Positions 21,774 to 32,189 of a DNA stretch of 64,000 nucleotides are shown here, in pieces (position 1 is the stretch's first letter; every line of letters begins with the position of its first letter). Made by a program: the position numbers and the translations under genes. The stretch comes from Hymenopus coronatus (lineage: Eukaryota; Arthropoda; Insecta; Mantodea; Hymenopodidae): assembly GCA_030762935.1 (NCBI GenBank), contig CM060895.1:76057001-76121000 (forward strand). The letters are read 5' to 3'. Below the pieces are notes generated by a model. It made no database searches. It was given only the letters and a program-made list of their open reading frames with translations, and was not told the DNA's origin.

Positions 21774-22131
21774 AAATAGCGCATAACATAACGCCATGGC
21801 ACGACAGCTCACGTGGAACCTTGGCCTACCGCCCGGCCGCTGCGACCCCCATCTCGGTCCACTACAGACCTCAGGGATGGGGTGCAGTATTGGAGGGTGA
21901 GACATGGTCAGCGCCTCGAGCCCCCCGGCCGGTTAATGCGGTCCTCATGACCTGGAACCGCTTCTTCCCATCAAGTTGCTCCTCAATTGGTCCCCCAGGG
22001 ACCTTACGAGGCTGATTGCACCCGGGCCAGGTTTCCCAGCGGGGAAAAATCCCCACGCCAGTACTGGGGATCGAACCCAGGTCTCCCGATTGGTAAGCAG
22101 CTGCGCTACCACAGAAATATCGCATAATATA
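21774..22131 (-). repeat. SINE S2 with 17-bp target-site duplication
   Basis: Body 21791-22114 on the minus strand: a tRNA-like head GTGGTAGCGCAGCTGCTTAC with B-box GGGTTCGATCCCC, then GGCGTGGGGATTTTTCCCCG, AGGTCCCTGGGGGACCAATT and GCCGGGCGGTAGGCCAAGG. Flanks AAATAGCGCATAACATA (21774) and AAATATCGCATAATATA (22115) agree at 15 of 17 bases. Confidence 0.9.
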
Positions 22132-22639
22132 CTGAAAATAATATATTTGTAGCTATCCCTGGTTCGGTAGTTTAGCCGATGGTTCTAATATTTGTTTAAT
22201 GTTTTATTATAATCTAAATTGAGGTTCATGAGTAAATAGTTGTAAAGATTTTATAAATATATTGAGAGGAAGCAAGTGCGTGTGAAGCACGTAGCAGCAA
22301 GGACTGTGGGGAATAGCCAACCGGTAGGAAAGGAAACGTGAGAGAATAACTGTGGAAAACCGCAGGCTGGTAACATTACAAGGTGTTGTTTTGAACGATT
22401 TGGGGGAAAACAATGTACCTTTAACAGCACCGGCGGTAACAACAACGTAATTAATTTACGTCAAACGCCGCGGGAGAGAAGGTATTGGCTTACCACGACA
22501 GTCTTGTTGCCAAAACCCCATGGCAATGCTTGCTTTAATGTTTACCCAAAGCTTCTCAAGCAAACTCCTCAAACACTCAGCAACGTCCTACTGCAAACCT
22601 TATAGGCATGTCCAGAATATACACACGCCCATATGCTCA
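22132..22639. other. Unassigned unique sequence
   Basis: Short overlapping frames on both strands at 22207-22445 with no domain. No repeat recognised. Confidence 0.4.
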
Positions 22640-22760
22640 AAAGTTCACATCTTATTACCTTCTCTACCACGAACAATATTCATAGTAAGTAAGGAAAAAA
22701 TTGCATTCTGCCCAAAAATTCTGTACCGAGAAATGTGTGCCTTGATGACCCTTCAATCCA
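22640..22760 (+). repeat. Family A repeat, palindromic-end scrap
   Basis: TTACCTTCTCTACCACGAAC, then CCCAAAAATTCTGTACCGAG and the CTTCAATCCAAAA block. Confidence 0.7.
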
Positions 22761-22774
22761 AAACAAAGACTATT

Positions 22775-23660
22775 TTACCTTCTGTTACACACATGTACAA
22801 TGTACATTAGTAGAGAGAGAAGGTATTGATACTGAGATTTCATCAAGAACACATGTTTTAGATTCCTCTTAATCCAAAAATAACATTTTAAAAGAAGGTC
22901 CGTGTGTCTGTGGATAACATATTTTAAAAACGAAATACAAAACATGATATTTAAGTTCAACATCTTTCAACGAAGCAACACGAAGGTTTTCAGGGTAATC
23001 CCCCACCTCCAACTACCCTCTTCATAGAACAATGTTAGAAATTATTGATTTTCTCAAGAATGTCTAACAATTTTGATTAATACAAGCTTAATATATTTTT
23101 ATGACAAACAAAATGTATTTCTTGAATATTTTGAGAATAACCCTTGAAGACCTTTTCATTCTGGATGACTTATATAACTGGTACACCATAAAAAATAGAC
23201 CAAAAATTACTACACAAAAAATTTATCTCGTTAAAACATTTGTTTTATGTAAAGTTAACCGTTTTTGAGATATTCCGTGTTATTAGTTTCAGTTTTAAGC
23301 TACTTAAGTTTACTTAAACAGGAAGTCACTTTTCTTTTCGTTTCTATTTTGCTTATTCCTAGCGAGCAAGGAGAATCAAGAATTTTCACCTGTTTCATAT
23401 AGCGATCAGATTTTGAAAGATTTAACCATCACTTTAGTCTGTGCATTCCCTAATTTCCTCCTACTTACAAGGAAGCAAAAATATATTTATCTAGATAAGC
23501 ATGATGTAGACAAAAGAACATTTTTTTAAAAAAAATGTTTATTTGCGGACGAGCTAGAGAAAGTCATGTGAATGGAACACATCAGATATTTTAAAAAGGT
23601 CCGTGTGTGTCTCTGTCTATAACAGCATAACTCAAAAATATTATTCTATGAGAGGTATTT
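22775..23660 (+). repeat. Family A repeat, near full length
   Basis: Palindrome-like start ACACATGTACAATGTACATT, then all main blocks to AAAGTCATGTGAATGGAACA near 23565-23585. The last part (AAAGGTCCGTGTGTGTCTCT) may be a further nested scrap. Confidence 0.88.
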
Positions 23661-23959
23661 GTTTAGTTGGGAATGTGAGGGGTACGTTAAGTAAAAAGAC
23701 AACAAAGGCCACCTTTGCAGTCTTTCGGGATAATGGAATTTTACAAAAAAATGTATTCATTGGAATAAATTAAGAATTTTGTGCATTATTTATTAAATTA
23801 AGTGGGTTTAAGTGAAAAACTCACTCATAATATAATAGCTTAATTAAATATATTTATTCAATATGTGCACGTGGTGAAGAGCGATCAATTCATCGCCCAT
23901 AGATGGCGCTATAGAACGAAATCACGATTTGGAGAATTTAGAGATTAAGCTACTTGATT
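23661..23959. other. AT-rich stretch with one CTCF-like motif
   Basis: Unassigned apart from AGATGGCGCT at 23901-23910, which resembles the core of CTCF sites in animals (AGRKGGCGC). A single short match is weak evidence. Confidence 0.3.
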
Positions 23960-24080
23960 GAGAAGACCGCATCAACCAGCCGAGATCACGTCTCACCCTC
24001 CAGCACTGCACCACATTCAGGGGATGCAGCGGCCGGGAGGTAGGACATGGTCCCTTGTGGATGACCATAGAGTTAGCGGC
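23960..24080 (+). repeat. SINE S2 3' fragment
   Basis: AAGACCGCATCAACCAGCCG, CGTCTCACCCTCCAGCACTG and GCAGCGGCCGGGAGGTAGGA match the second half of S2. Confidence 0.85.
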
Positions 24081-24084
24081 ATGT

Positions 24085-24195
24085 TGCCATGGTAAGTCAG
24101 TGGGTAGAGCATCTGGCTAGAGATCGAGAGATCCGTGATTCAAATCCTGGCTTTGGCATTTTTCTATCTAGCTCTACCTATCCGATGTGTGGACA
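24085..24195 (+). repeat. S3-type tRNA-like unit
   Basis: CATGGTAAGTCAGTGGGTAG, AGCATCTGGCTAGAGATCGA, B-box-like TGATTCAAATCC and tail TAGCTCTACCTATCCGATGT. Only the right arm of the fold-back element is present. Confidence 0.8.
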
Positions 24196-24359
24196 CCAAT
24201 TCTTAAATACTTAGACAACAGTATAAAGCTTCGATAGACAAGCAGAGATCGCACCAATTCCTGTTTAAGACTGCGATCTCTCGATCGACCGCACTTCCGG
24301 GTGACGTTCATCCATCAGCTTCTGCTGCTTGCATTTCATAGGGAAATAAATTTAAAAGG

Positions 24360-24435
24360 CAGCGCGGTAGCTCAGCTAGTCTCTTGATAAATTGCCCTTA
24401 ATCCATCATGCTAGTGTCGAACAGATGCAGCGAAG
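24360..24435 (+). repeat. tRNA-like fragment
   Basis: GCAGCGCGGTAGCTCAGCTAG resembles a tRNA 5' half (A-box), followed by TAGTGTCGAACAGATGC in place of a B-box. Degenerate. Confidence 0.35.
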
Positions 24436-24604
24436 ACCTTATCCAGATTTCCATTCGGTGAGATATCGGATCTTAACAAAGGATACTCTTACTTTTAAAA
24501 GAAAAGAAGAATGGGGAAAGAAGTTAGCAGAACATGCGTTTAATCCTCTTCCTCTCTTTTGCCTCTCTCTTTCTCTCTCTCCCCTATCCACCGTGTTCAA
24601 CCCC

Positions 24605-24849
24605 TCACTCCTTTTTTTTTTTTTTTTGTAGTGTTTAAGGCCTGTTTTTACTACTTGTGGCACCTCAGGCGATGAGACTGGTGATACATGGAACGAAGAT
24701 GAAGCACCGGTGGGATCGATGGCGGGGGAAACCGGAGAAAACCTGCTCCTGCACCGCTTTGTCCACACAGATCTCACATGGGTCACTTGGAATCGAACCC
24801 AGGTGGGAGAGAGGCGAGTGCTCTAACCACTCCACCACGGCGCGGCCGT
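24605..24849 (-). repeat. SINE S1, complete, with A tail
   Basis: Minus strand: GCGCCGTGGTGGAGTGGTTA, GAGCACTCGCCTCTCTCCC, B-box GGGTTCGATTCC, TCTCCGGTTTCCCCCGCCAT, CTTAAACACTAC and an A run (a T run on the plus strand at 24611-24627). Confidence 0.93.
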
Positions 24850-24957
24850 ACCTCTCGCTCTGGACAACGTAATAGAAAGTGTTGTTTTGAAAACTGGTAA
24901 TATAAATTAATTTCCTGGAAAGCTAATATAAATACATAGGTATTTGATGTTGCATTT

Positions 24958-25795
24958 ACATTACTTTCTCTATCTATTCTCAACAAGCTATTCTTACAAA
25001 AGCTTATTCTCTCTACTTCATACTAATAGATACACATTAGCAGAAACAGATTTTATTTACTTTGTTATTTCTAAACAGAAGGGAAATAAGGGGATACACA
25101 AGACTAAAGCGATAGCCATCTTTCAAAAGCTATCACTATGACATTTACTTTGAAATTTGGCTCTCTTTGCATGACTAAGAATAAAAGGAAATAAACACCG
25201 CCGACGAGATAAGTATAAGAATAAGTATTTTAAAATTGAAACAAATATTCGTTAGTTGTGAAAAATAAAATAACAAAAAAGCATATACCACAAATTATGT
25301 GTTTTAACAAGACTTACATCTTTTTAAAGTATTTGTCCATTTCTTATGGTTTACTAGTTAAGCTAAAGACATTCAGAATGAAGAAGAGTTCAGAGAACAT
25401 TCTCCGAAAGTTCAAGATGTACATTTTATTTGTCATGTAAAAATCTTTAATGCACATCAGTTTAATCAAAATATTTAGTCATTTTTAGAAAAAACAAATG
25501 TTTTAAAAATTTTTCTATGTTAAGTGTAGTTTGGGATTCGGAGATTTTACTGTGTCATCCTTAGAAGATAGTAAACTTAAATACTTGGTATTTAACAGTC
25601 TTTTCCTTTTTCAGTTAAATTATCACACACGCGAGCGCGAATGGCTTTCCAATTTTTTTATCTGTGTTTTTTTTTTTTTTTTTTTTTTTTGTACATAGGG
25701 ACCCTAAATCTCGGTATCAGAGAAAGCTCGGTATGAAATTTTCGGGTGGAATGCAAAACCTTCATGACCTTGTACTACAGGGAAAGTAGAAATAA
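24958..25795 (-). repeat. Family A repeat, near full length
   Basis: Far terminus TTACTTTCTCTATCTATTCT, then AGGGAAATAAGGGGATACAC, TTGAATTTTTG-type blocks and the palindromic end GACCTTGTACTACAGGGAAA. A T run of 24 lies at 25667-25690. Confidence 0.82.
25667..25690 (+). repeat. Poly-T tract (24 bases)
   Basis: Mononucleotide run inside family A at the place where other copies have a shorter T-rich patch. Confidence 0.9.
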
Positions 25796-26010
25796 TTATT
25801 TATAATACAAGTGGTAAAAATTGTGTTCTATACTTTGAGTAGGAAGCATGCAAACCGAGGCCTTAGGCGTCTTTTTTTAGATATTTCTCAATATTTATAG
25901 GCATATTATAATTAGAAATAGATTATTTTAAGTTTTTCATGGAGTTCACGTTTAACGGTCTACGATATTCAGTTGTTACCTTGCGTAGCATCAGTGCTGA
26001 TAACATGATG
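25796..26010. other. Unassigned AT-rich stretch
   Basis: No repeat recognised. On the minus strand it would be the start of the intron after the candidate exon at 26017. Confidence 0.4.
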
Positions 26011-26016
26011 ACTTAC

Positions 26017-26136
26017 CTGTACAGAGCGAAAACATTCTATACAACGGAGGCAGTGTAGCAGTTGTAATTTTGCTCTCTCCGCTGCTTGCATAATTTCGTC
26101 TGGTTCAGCAGATAATGTTCGTGACACTGAAATCAT
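26017..26136 (-). other. Candidate minus-strand exon ending at a consensus donor
   Basis: ATG at 26136 opens exactly 40 codons to CAG|GTAAGT at 26017, phase 0. The peptide includes MISVSRTLSAEPDEIMQAAE, then RAKLQLLHCLRCIECFRSVQ: acidic/alanine-rich, then cysteine-rich (C-x-x-C-x-x-C pattern LHCLRCIEC). It lies in repeat-free DNA. An internal acceptor-like TTTCAG at 26127-26132 would start an exon at 26126 instead. An overlapping ATGGCGGATG upstream gives a 12-codon frame that stops. The bases before the donor are pyrimidine-rich, so this could be a ratchet point rather than an exon end. Family not recognised. Confidence 0.3.
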
Positions 26137-26569
26137 CCGCCATTTTATGGATTATTAGAACTTTCAGTCATAGCCTACTTGAATGAGGCCGTGGACGCAT
26201 AAACCAAAGCTGAGGTACATTGGAGCGTCTTAATTTTGTAACTGAGTGGCAGAATTTTCTACTTTTAAGACAACTGATATCTGGTAAAAGACCTGCTTTT
26301 AGCATTAACAGTCTAAAAATGTTTGATTTTCAACTTTTAGGTGCAATTTCACAAAAAGCATTCCCTTAAGCTATACCCAACATCAAATCTAGTATGAAAA
26401 TATATACCGTACAAACTTGTGAAAGAAAATAATTTAACTGCCATGTAAAACAGACGGAAGTAACTTCCATCTTGAAGAAAGTAATACACGTGCCTGACCT
26501 TGGGAACATCGAGTTCCTGTCTGAGCGAAACTCTGTGCATACAGAATAAGGCTCGATATCCGAACAATC
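26137..26569. other. Repeat-free stretch
   Basis: A 72-codon minus-strand frame (26349-26567) has no domain. It would lie upstream of the 26017-26136 exon if the locus is transcribed on the minus strand. Confidence 0.35.
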
Positions 26570-26760
26570 GAGCCAGCCTGTTATTAATCGATGTGACTTA
26601 TTCTCACTCTGCGGGATGGGTTTCGATTTCCGGTGGGTCCTAATTACCGTCGGTGGTGTAATAATTATCAGCCTCCTCTCCGGAGAGGAGGGGTGCGGTT
26701 TCGATCCTTAATGAGGCAGATTGGAATTTATTCTGCGAACGAAGTTATCTGTCCTATAGT
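26570..26760. promoter_or_regulatory. Candidate regulatory block with a 20-bp palindrome
   Basis: CCTCCTCTCCGGAGAGGAGG at 26672-26691 is a perfect 20-bp palindrome. Around it lie TAATTACC, TAATAATTATC, TTATTAATCGAT and CCTTAATGAGG, all with TAAT cores typical of homeodomain sites. No repeat match elsewhere in the window. Confidence 0.3.
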
Positions 26761-26920
26761 CTTCTAATACTCTCCTTCCTAGAGTTTGTATTTTAAACTT
26801 CATTGTTAAATTATTAGTCTAGTCAAAATCAGCTTTTTTTTTTATCTAATACTCTTTAAACTCTATTTAAACATTCTCATATTGGATTAGTTTTAGAAAT
26901 AAGATACAGGAAAGAAAAGG

Positions 26921-27216
26921 TTGAGTGTTTAGACCGCTCGCCTCCCATCTGGGCGGCCCGGGTTCAATCCCAAGCTTCCGCATGTGGGATTTGTGGTGGA
27001 CGAAGCGGCGGTTTTCCCGCAACTCATTCTACCAATTGCTCCATCATCACTTTTCCAATCATCAACTTCATGTCCATGGCTGGTCAGGGGCCAATCCCTC
27101 GTAACAGGTTCTCCATTTGGTTTCGTGCCGTTAGCTCCCCAACAGGCTCCTGACCCCTAGGCATTGGCTTGTAAGTCCTAGGGAAGGTGTCTGTCCTACA
27201 AATAGGTGGAGGGTAA
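26921..27216 (+). repeat. SINE S1, long form
   Basis: Head TTGAGTGTTTAGACCGCTCG with B-box GGGTTCAATCCC, body TTTGTGGTGGACGAAGCGGC, and a long tail also seen at 51.5, 55.7 and 59.8 kb: CAACAGGCTCCTGACCCCTA, GGCATTGGCTTGTAAGTCCT. Confidence 0.9.
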
Positions 27217-27984
27217 GCCGATTGCGAAACGCAAAAGAAACATTTCTGGTAGATTCACTACTTCTAAAGTCGAAATGAAGCAAATAAAATTTTGCATAGC
27301 TGCTTCTGAGATTGTGCACCTGAATTGCAAATTAAATTACTAAAATACATAATAAAATAAACATTTTAATGAGTACTTCACAAAAAATCAGATGTTTATA
27401 TTTTATTAACACCACTTTTTTCCAAGGACCTATTTGTGCATTTTCTTTTTTTTTTTGTAAAGTTCAGTTAAAATGAAAACGATTTCGAAGATTATTCGCA
27501 GTTAATTCAGGAAACACATGCTTTTTATCACTGAAAACTAACAAATAGGCATCATTTTAATCAAAATAGTTAAGAGTCATAATTGCGCAAATAAAAAAAC
27601 AAGGTTTTACTATATGAGTAGAAACCATCTATGACTATCCTTTAAATTAAGAAAAAGCACGTTGTTTAATGTATTTTTCTTTAATTTGTTTTTTCCCGTA
27701 GAGCTTTTTGTTCCTGAAATAATTACCATTTTATTTTGAACAGCAAATTTATATGATGTTAATATAACCTAAATATCATAAGGCGAATGTAACTGAGGTA
27801 TATTATCTGCATTCTTAATTGGAATATATGGTAAATAAAAGCTGGACAAACCCAAATAAAAAGATTGTGTTTCCTTTGTTTCAAGTTACAAAACTCGGTG
27901 AATACTTAAAGCAAGACAATACCAGAAAATTAATGAATACTTAAAAACAAATAGCTGAAATGAGTTTCTTTCGATCTATCAAAA
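27217..27984. other. AT-rich unassigned stretch
   Basis: No repeat or frame worth reporting. Confidence 0.45.
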
Positions 27985-28262
27985 TGAAATTCAGTTTTAT
28001 TTATGGAGGCTCTTAAACTAATTTGATTCTCAGCGTCCCATTTCACATTGGTTCTGAAATACGACTTAATTTTGCTATGTGAGGCTTGAGGTTCTTTTAT
28101 GTGCCATTTATCTACGACACGGGACCACCAGGCTATTCCCAAGGAAGCTATGCTAAGACATTTTACGCCTGAAAAAAATATCCATCGCCCTCCGCCGGGT
28201 TTGAACCCGCAACTTTGGAAACTAGAGGTTAGCACGTTACCCCTTGATCACGGAGGACGACT
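27985..28262 (-). repeat. SINE S5, complete head
   Basis: Minus strand: GTCCTCCGTGATCAAGGGGT, AACGTGCTAACCTCTAG, B-box GCGGGTTCAAACCCGGCGGA, then CGTAAAATGTCTTAGCATAG, CCCGTGTCGTAGATAAATGG and GAACCTCAAGCCTCA. The terminal stem (TCCTCCG/CGGAGG) is preserved. Confidence 0.88.
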
Positions 28263-28715
28263 CGATCTTTAAGATCAGCCATTTGCCTCTAATGGCTAAC
28301 GATGAGCATTAAACTAAGATAAATTTCTAAAGCTTATAATAATAGTAAAAGTGTTAATTCATTTAACCGCACATTTAATTATACACGCAGGAAATATTTA
28401 TCTTTTAATTTCTGCTAAGAAATATCTGAAAAATGTTTTAAGTTTCGCAAAATCTTCATTTAAAATAAGAGTTGATATTAAGCAAGCTTCGCTTTTTCTG
28501 AAAAAATATTTTAAAAACAGCAAAATTGAACTAAGATTGTTCTATTCATTACAAATAGCCTGTCTAATCAGGATTGGTCTGAGGTTATTTGGATGCCTTA
28601 TTAACCCTAATTTTGTAGCACATTATCTGCATTTAATCTAAGCTCAGAGTATTTTAGTATGTGTTGTATATTTAGAATATTTAATTAAATCTGTTTATTG
28701 CGGAAACGATATATT

Positions 28716-28716
<1 letters not shown>
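28263..28716. other. AT-rich unassigned stretch
   Basis: A 96-codon plus-strand frame (28351-28641) is rich in Leu/Ile/Lys/Phe, as expected by chance in AT-rich DNA; no domain. Confidence 0.4.

Positions 28717-28752
<36 letters not shown>
28717..28752 (+). repeat. (AG)18 microsatellite
   Basis: Perfect dinucleotide run of 36 bases followed by TGTGTAAT. Confidence 0.97.
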
Positions 28753-28754
<2 letters not shown>

Positions 28755-29814
28755 TGTAATATGCGCTTTGGGGAAAACAGACATAAATCAACACTGTTGT
28801 TACAGTTCATCAGGAAAACATTTTAAAGCAGTCCCAGATACAACAATTAATATACTTCCAGAAAATACTACAAAAGTTTGTGTAGAAAGCCGTATTTTAT
28901 GCTTTGATAGGGTTTTTGTGATTTGCTAGAACATAAAATATAGGTTTCGTGGCTTACGAACTAAAGCACCACCAATTATTAGAGATCAATCCGGTGTAAC
29001 GAAATTGCCTCATTGAGATCCGGTGCATACAAGAGTATAATAATGACGTGATGAAGTAGGCGTGATCTCAACAGGTCATAACGAAACGAGTTGCACAATC
29101 TAGCATTGCTCACTGCCGAGCCTCCTTCAGTTCCTGTTAGTAGATAAGCCAATGAATACTGAAAGAGGGCGCAGATTGAAAAATGTCGAAAACACGAAAT
29201 AGTAGGCAGTTACACTGAATAAACTTGTGGATGTTTCAAACGTATTCTTTCGATCGAGTAAAGATGGATTTTATAATTTATTGCAATTAATTGAGAATGA
29301 GTTTGTTGATTTATGTTCACTGTCTTTTCAACGCTCTAACATATTACTATCCTAAATTTATGTATCAAACTTTATACTTTAATTTGTAAAACTACAAGGC
29401 GTTTTTAATTACTAATCATATTATGAAATAAATGTTTTATTCTGCTTCTTTATGGATTAGAACGATGCATATAATGCCAATACATGTACTGAGCTACTTT
29501 TAGAACAAATTGTATTTCAACGTGTGTATGTTTACGCCATAAACCCCTCCCTACTACTCTCTTTTTATACAACTGACTTGTGTGTGTTCGTAACGTGTGC
29601 GCTTCGGAACCCAAAACCGAGCTCTTCTGATTATTATAAAGTGTATTTTTAGGTTGGGGGTCATGCAAGAAACAATACTGAAATGAAATTTGGATTTTTC
29701 TATCTTCTTTTTAGGGCATGGGCCTTATCTGCCTGTTTATGTACCTGCGCATACATGCCAGCTGATACTTTTCTGTTTTTTGCTTTCCTTTTGGAGAAAT
29801 TTTGGATATATCAG
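28753..29814. other. Unassigned unique sequence
   Basis: Repeat-free. Slightly GC-richer at 29000-29180. A 72-codon minus-strand frame (29450-29668) shows no domain. Confidence 0.4.
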
Positions 29815-29880
29815 TTGTGTATTTTCAATAAAATCTCTATATGAATTTTTGGGTGGAATACAGTATTTTGCCAAACGGAG
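29815..29880 (-). repeat. Family A scrap
   Basis: AAAATCTCTATATGAATTTT and GGGTGGAATACAGTATTTTG match the block just inside the palindrome; the palindrome itself is lost. Confidence 0.6.
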
Positions 29881-30754
29881 CTAAGCAACAGACAAAATAA
29901 AAATCATAAAGAGTGAAATTTATTGGACAATTCTAAAATTATAAAGGAAGTATTATTAAAAACAGACAGTTTTAGAAATAATTGTGTTATCACAAACATT
30001 CTATGAATATATGATTAAAGGGTTTACAAACATCAGAGACCACACATCATTACTGAGAATTTTGTTTGATGATAGAGCATGCAGGAGGGCCAAAGTTCAT
30101 GGACGCCGGTTACAGATGTTATTTATGGATCATGTAATGGACCCCACAGCGCAAGAAAATAAAACACACGCGGCGGAAATGACGAAACAAGCCACTAACG
30201 GGCCCTATTCATGCAAACCAAGCCCAAATAAGAACCTATATTGTGCTAGAACTGGATTAACTGTCTGTTTTTGGAACACATCCAAATTCCATAATCGCAT
30301 GAAGGCTTAACATAAACGTTTCATATATTATCAGAAGCAATCCTTAACTCTCAACTATCAATTGTTTGCAACCATAGATCACGCAGGTTTTATTTTGTCG
30401 TTTTGTTGCCCAAGAGACACAGCGACTCCCTTCTGAAAATGTTCTTGGTTGCTCATGCTAACCAGCAGTTTTATTATATCCAAAGGCAACATTTTGTGTT
30501 AAAATTATTTTAAAAACTCATATTAAAATTGTTGACTAGTGGTATTCATGTTGAATATTCTCCAAAATTTTTGCGATAATTTTCGGGCAATTTTAATAAC
30601 TAATGACGTGACAGAAAAGAAAATTGACATGTAACTAAAGCAACATTCATGTTAAAAACCCCTATTTAAAAATTCAAAACACTTTATTTCAAATTAATAT
30701 CATATATAGAACCAAATATCACATTCAGACACACCAAACCTCAACGAAGAAGGT
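29881..30754. other. Unique stretch with a candidate regulatory block
   Basis: 29984-30310 is repeat-free and GC-richer, and open for 108 codons on the plus strand with no recognisable domain. AGGGCCAAAGTTCA at 30086-30099 resembles a DR1/HNF4-type nuclear receptor site. The rest is AT-rich and unassigned. Confidence 0.3.
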
Positions 30755-31050
30755 CTTCGTTTTTACTTTCTCTACACGTACAATCTATAGGTATAGCGCA
30801 ATAGAAACGGTATTGCACTCAACCAACATATTCGATTAGAGATTTCACTGGAAATATATGCTTTGAAACCCGTGAATCCAAAGAGAGTATTTATAGAAAA
30901 AAGTCAGTGTGTATGTGTATGTATGTGCGTACGTCTGTGGAGAGCATAGCTCAAAAACGTAAAAACTATTTAATACAAAACTTATTATTTAAGTTTGGTA
31001 TCTTCCAAGGATGTGACCCAAAGAGTTCAAAGAAAATCTCCCCTTTACAT
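30755..31050 (+). repeat. Family A repeat, palindromic-end third
   Basis: Starts TTTTTACTTTCTCTACACGT and reaches TTTGGTATCTTCCAAGGATG, then joins an inverted copy. Confidence 0.85.
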
Positions 31051-31059
31051 AGAAAAAAC

Positions 31060-31405
31060 TGTCAATAATTCTGATATAGGATATTTTAATCAAGATCGTT
31101 AATAATTTTTGAGAAAATAACAATTTCTAAACGTTTTCGATGTATAGTGTGGTTTCAGATGATGGGGAGATTTTTCTCAACATCCTCGTGTCGCATCTTT
31201 CTAATACCAAATTTGCTATTACACCGACTTTTCTTTTTTGAATTATCATGTACTGGACAAAAGGACATACATATTTGGACATTTTTATATTTTTTATTCA
31301 GGCGACCCTAAAATTTGTATTTTAGTGAAATATCGCAATCGAGTCTTTGGGTAGAATGTAATGCTATTTCTATCTATATTATGCACTAAATAGAAAAAGT
31401 AAATA
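31060..31405 (-). repeat. Family A repeat, palindromic-end third, inverted
   Basis: From AGGATATTTTAATCAAGATC to AAATAGAAAAAGTAAAT at the palindromic end. With the preceding copy it forms a fold-back of about 650 bp. Confidence 0.82.
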
Positions 31406-32189
31406 TTGAATATTAATACTTAAAAAAGCACTTTTATCATTCAGATGTTCCCTTAACTTGGCAGAACTTAATATCCAAGTGGCTAATAGATATTAAGATT
31501 ATAATTTTAAATTGGTAAGATAGGGCATTCGGATCCTCTTGAAGTACTGGTAGCCGTTCCAGAATAAACTTCACATATATCATGAACGAAGTCAATGAAT
31601 GATTGCATGTAGATCGTGGTAGTTTTAATAAAATCTCTCTTCTGCAGCGTCTGAAGGCAATAATTATGAGAAATCGAAAGAAGTTAAGAGAATTTCCGCT
31701 AAGGTTCGCAAAATCGAGAGAGAAATTATGACTTGAAGACTCCTGGAAACGAATAAGTGCTCTCTTGCAAGATGGGCATTGTGAGAAATCCACCTCGAAG
31801 GCCTTGGTTGACGTCATTAAGAAAGGGAAATCTTCGATTGCCAACTGTTGGCACAAAACATAAATTAATCCGAGGAAGTCATCAGAAAGCCATTACGGAG
31901 GAATTAATTTTTCTCCCTCGTGCGAGACAGAGAGCGAGGACGCTATTGTTTCCCACTCGAGCCTCACAATTTGTAATCCTTTGTTTCCGCTGGTTGCATA
32001 AGCTGCGGAAACATGGAACACATATCCTAGCTGCACTGTTTCCGAACGCTGCCTACAGCATTATAATAATGTGAGCTCAGGCGACATAATGAGACAGCAC
32101 GCCAGGCGGAATCACATCACATACGGGGCTATTCTTACAAATAGTTAAAACCAAACCTAACCTCACTTTTGGCAATATTACTGTAAACG
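31406..32189. other. Repeat-free block with long open frames on both strands
   Basis: A 139-codon minus-strand frame (31437-31856) and a 105-codon plus-strand frame (31757-32074) overlap slightly. The minus frame has FSQCPSCKRALIRFQESSS and a hydrophobic run LNFFRFLIIIAF. Neither is a family I know. On the plus strand AAATCTCTCTTCTGCAG at about 31643 is a fair acceptor. Coding is possible but unsupported. Confidence 0.25.

Noticed and set aside
24085..24195. Functional tRNA gene
   Set aside because: The same tRNA-like unit with the same tail recurs at 9.6, 36.1 and 47.4 kb as part of S3.
24439..24786. Minus-strand 115-codon frame
   Set aside because: S1 SINE shadow including the A tail.
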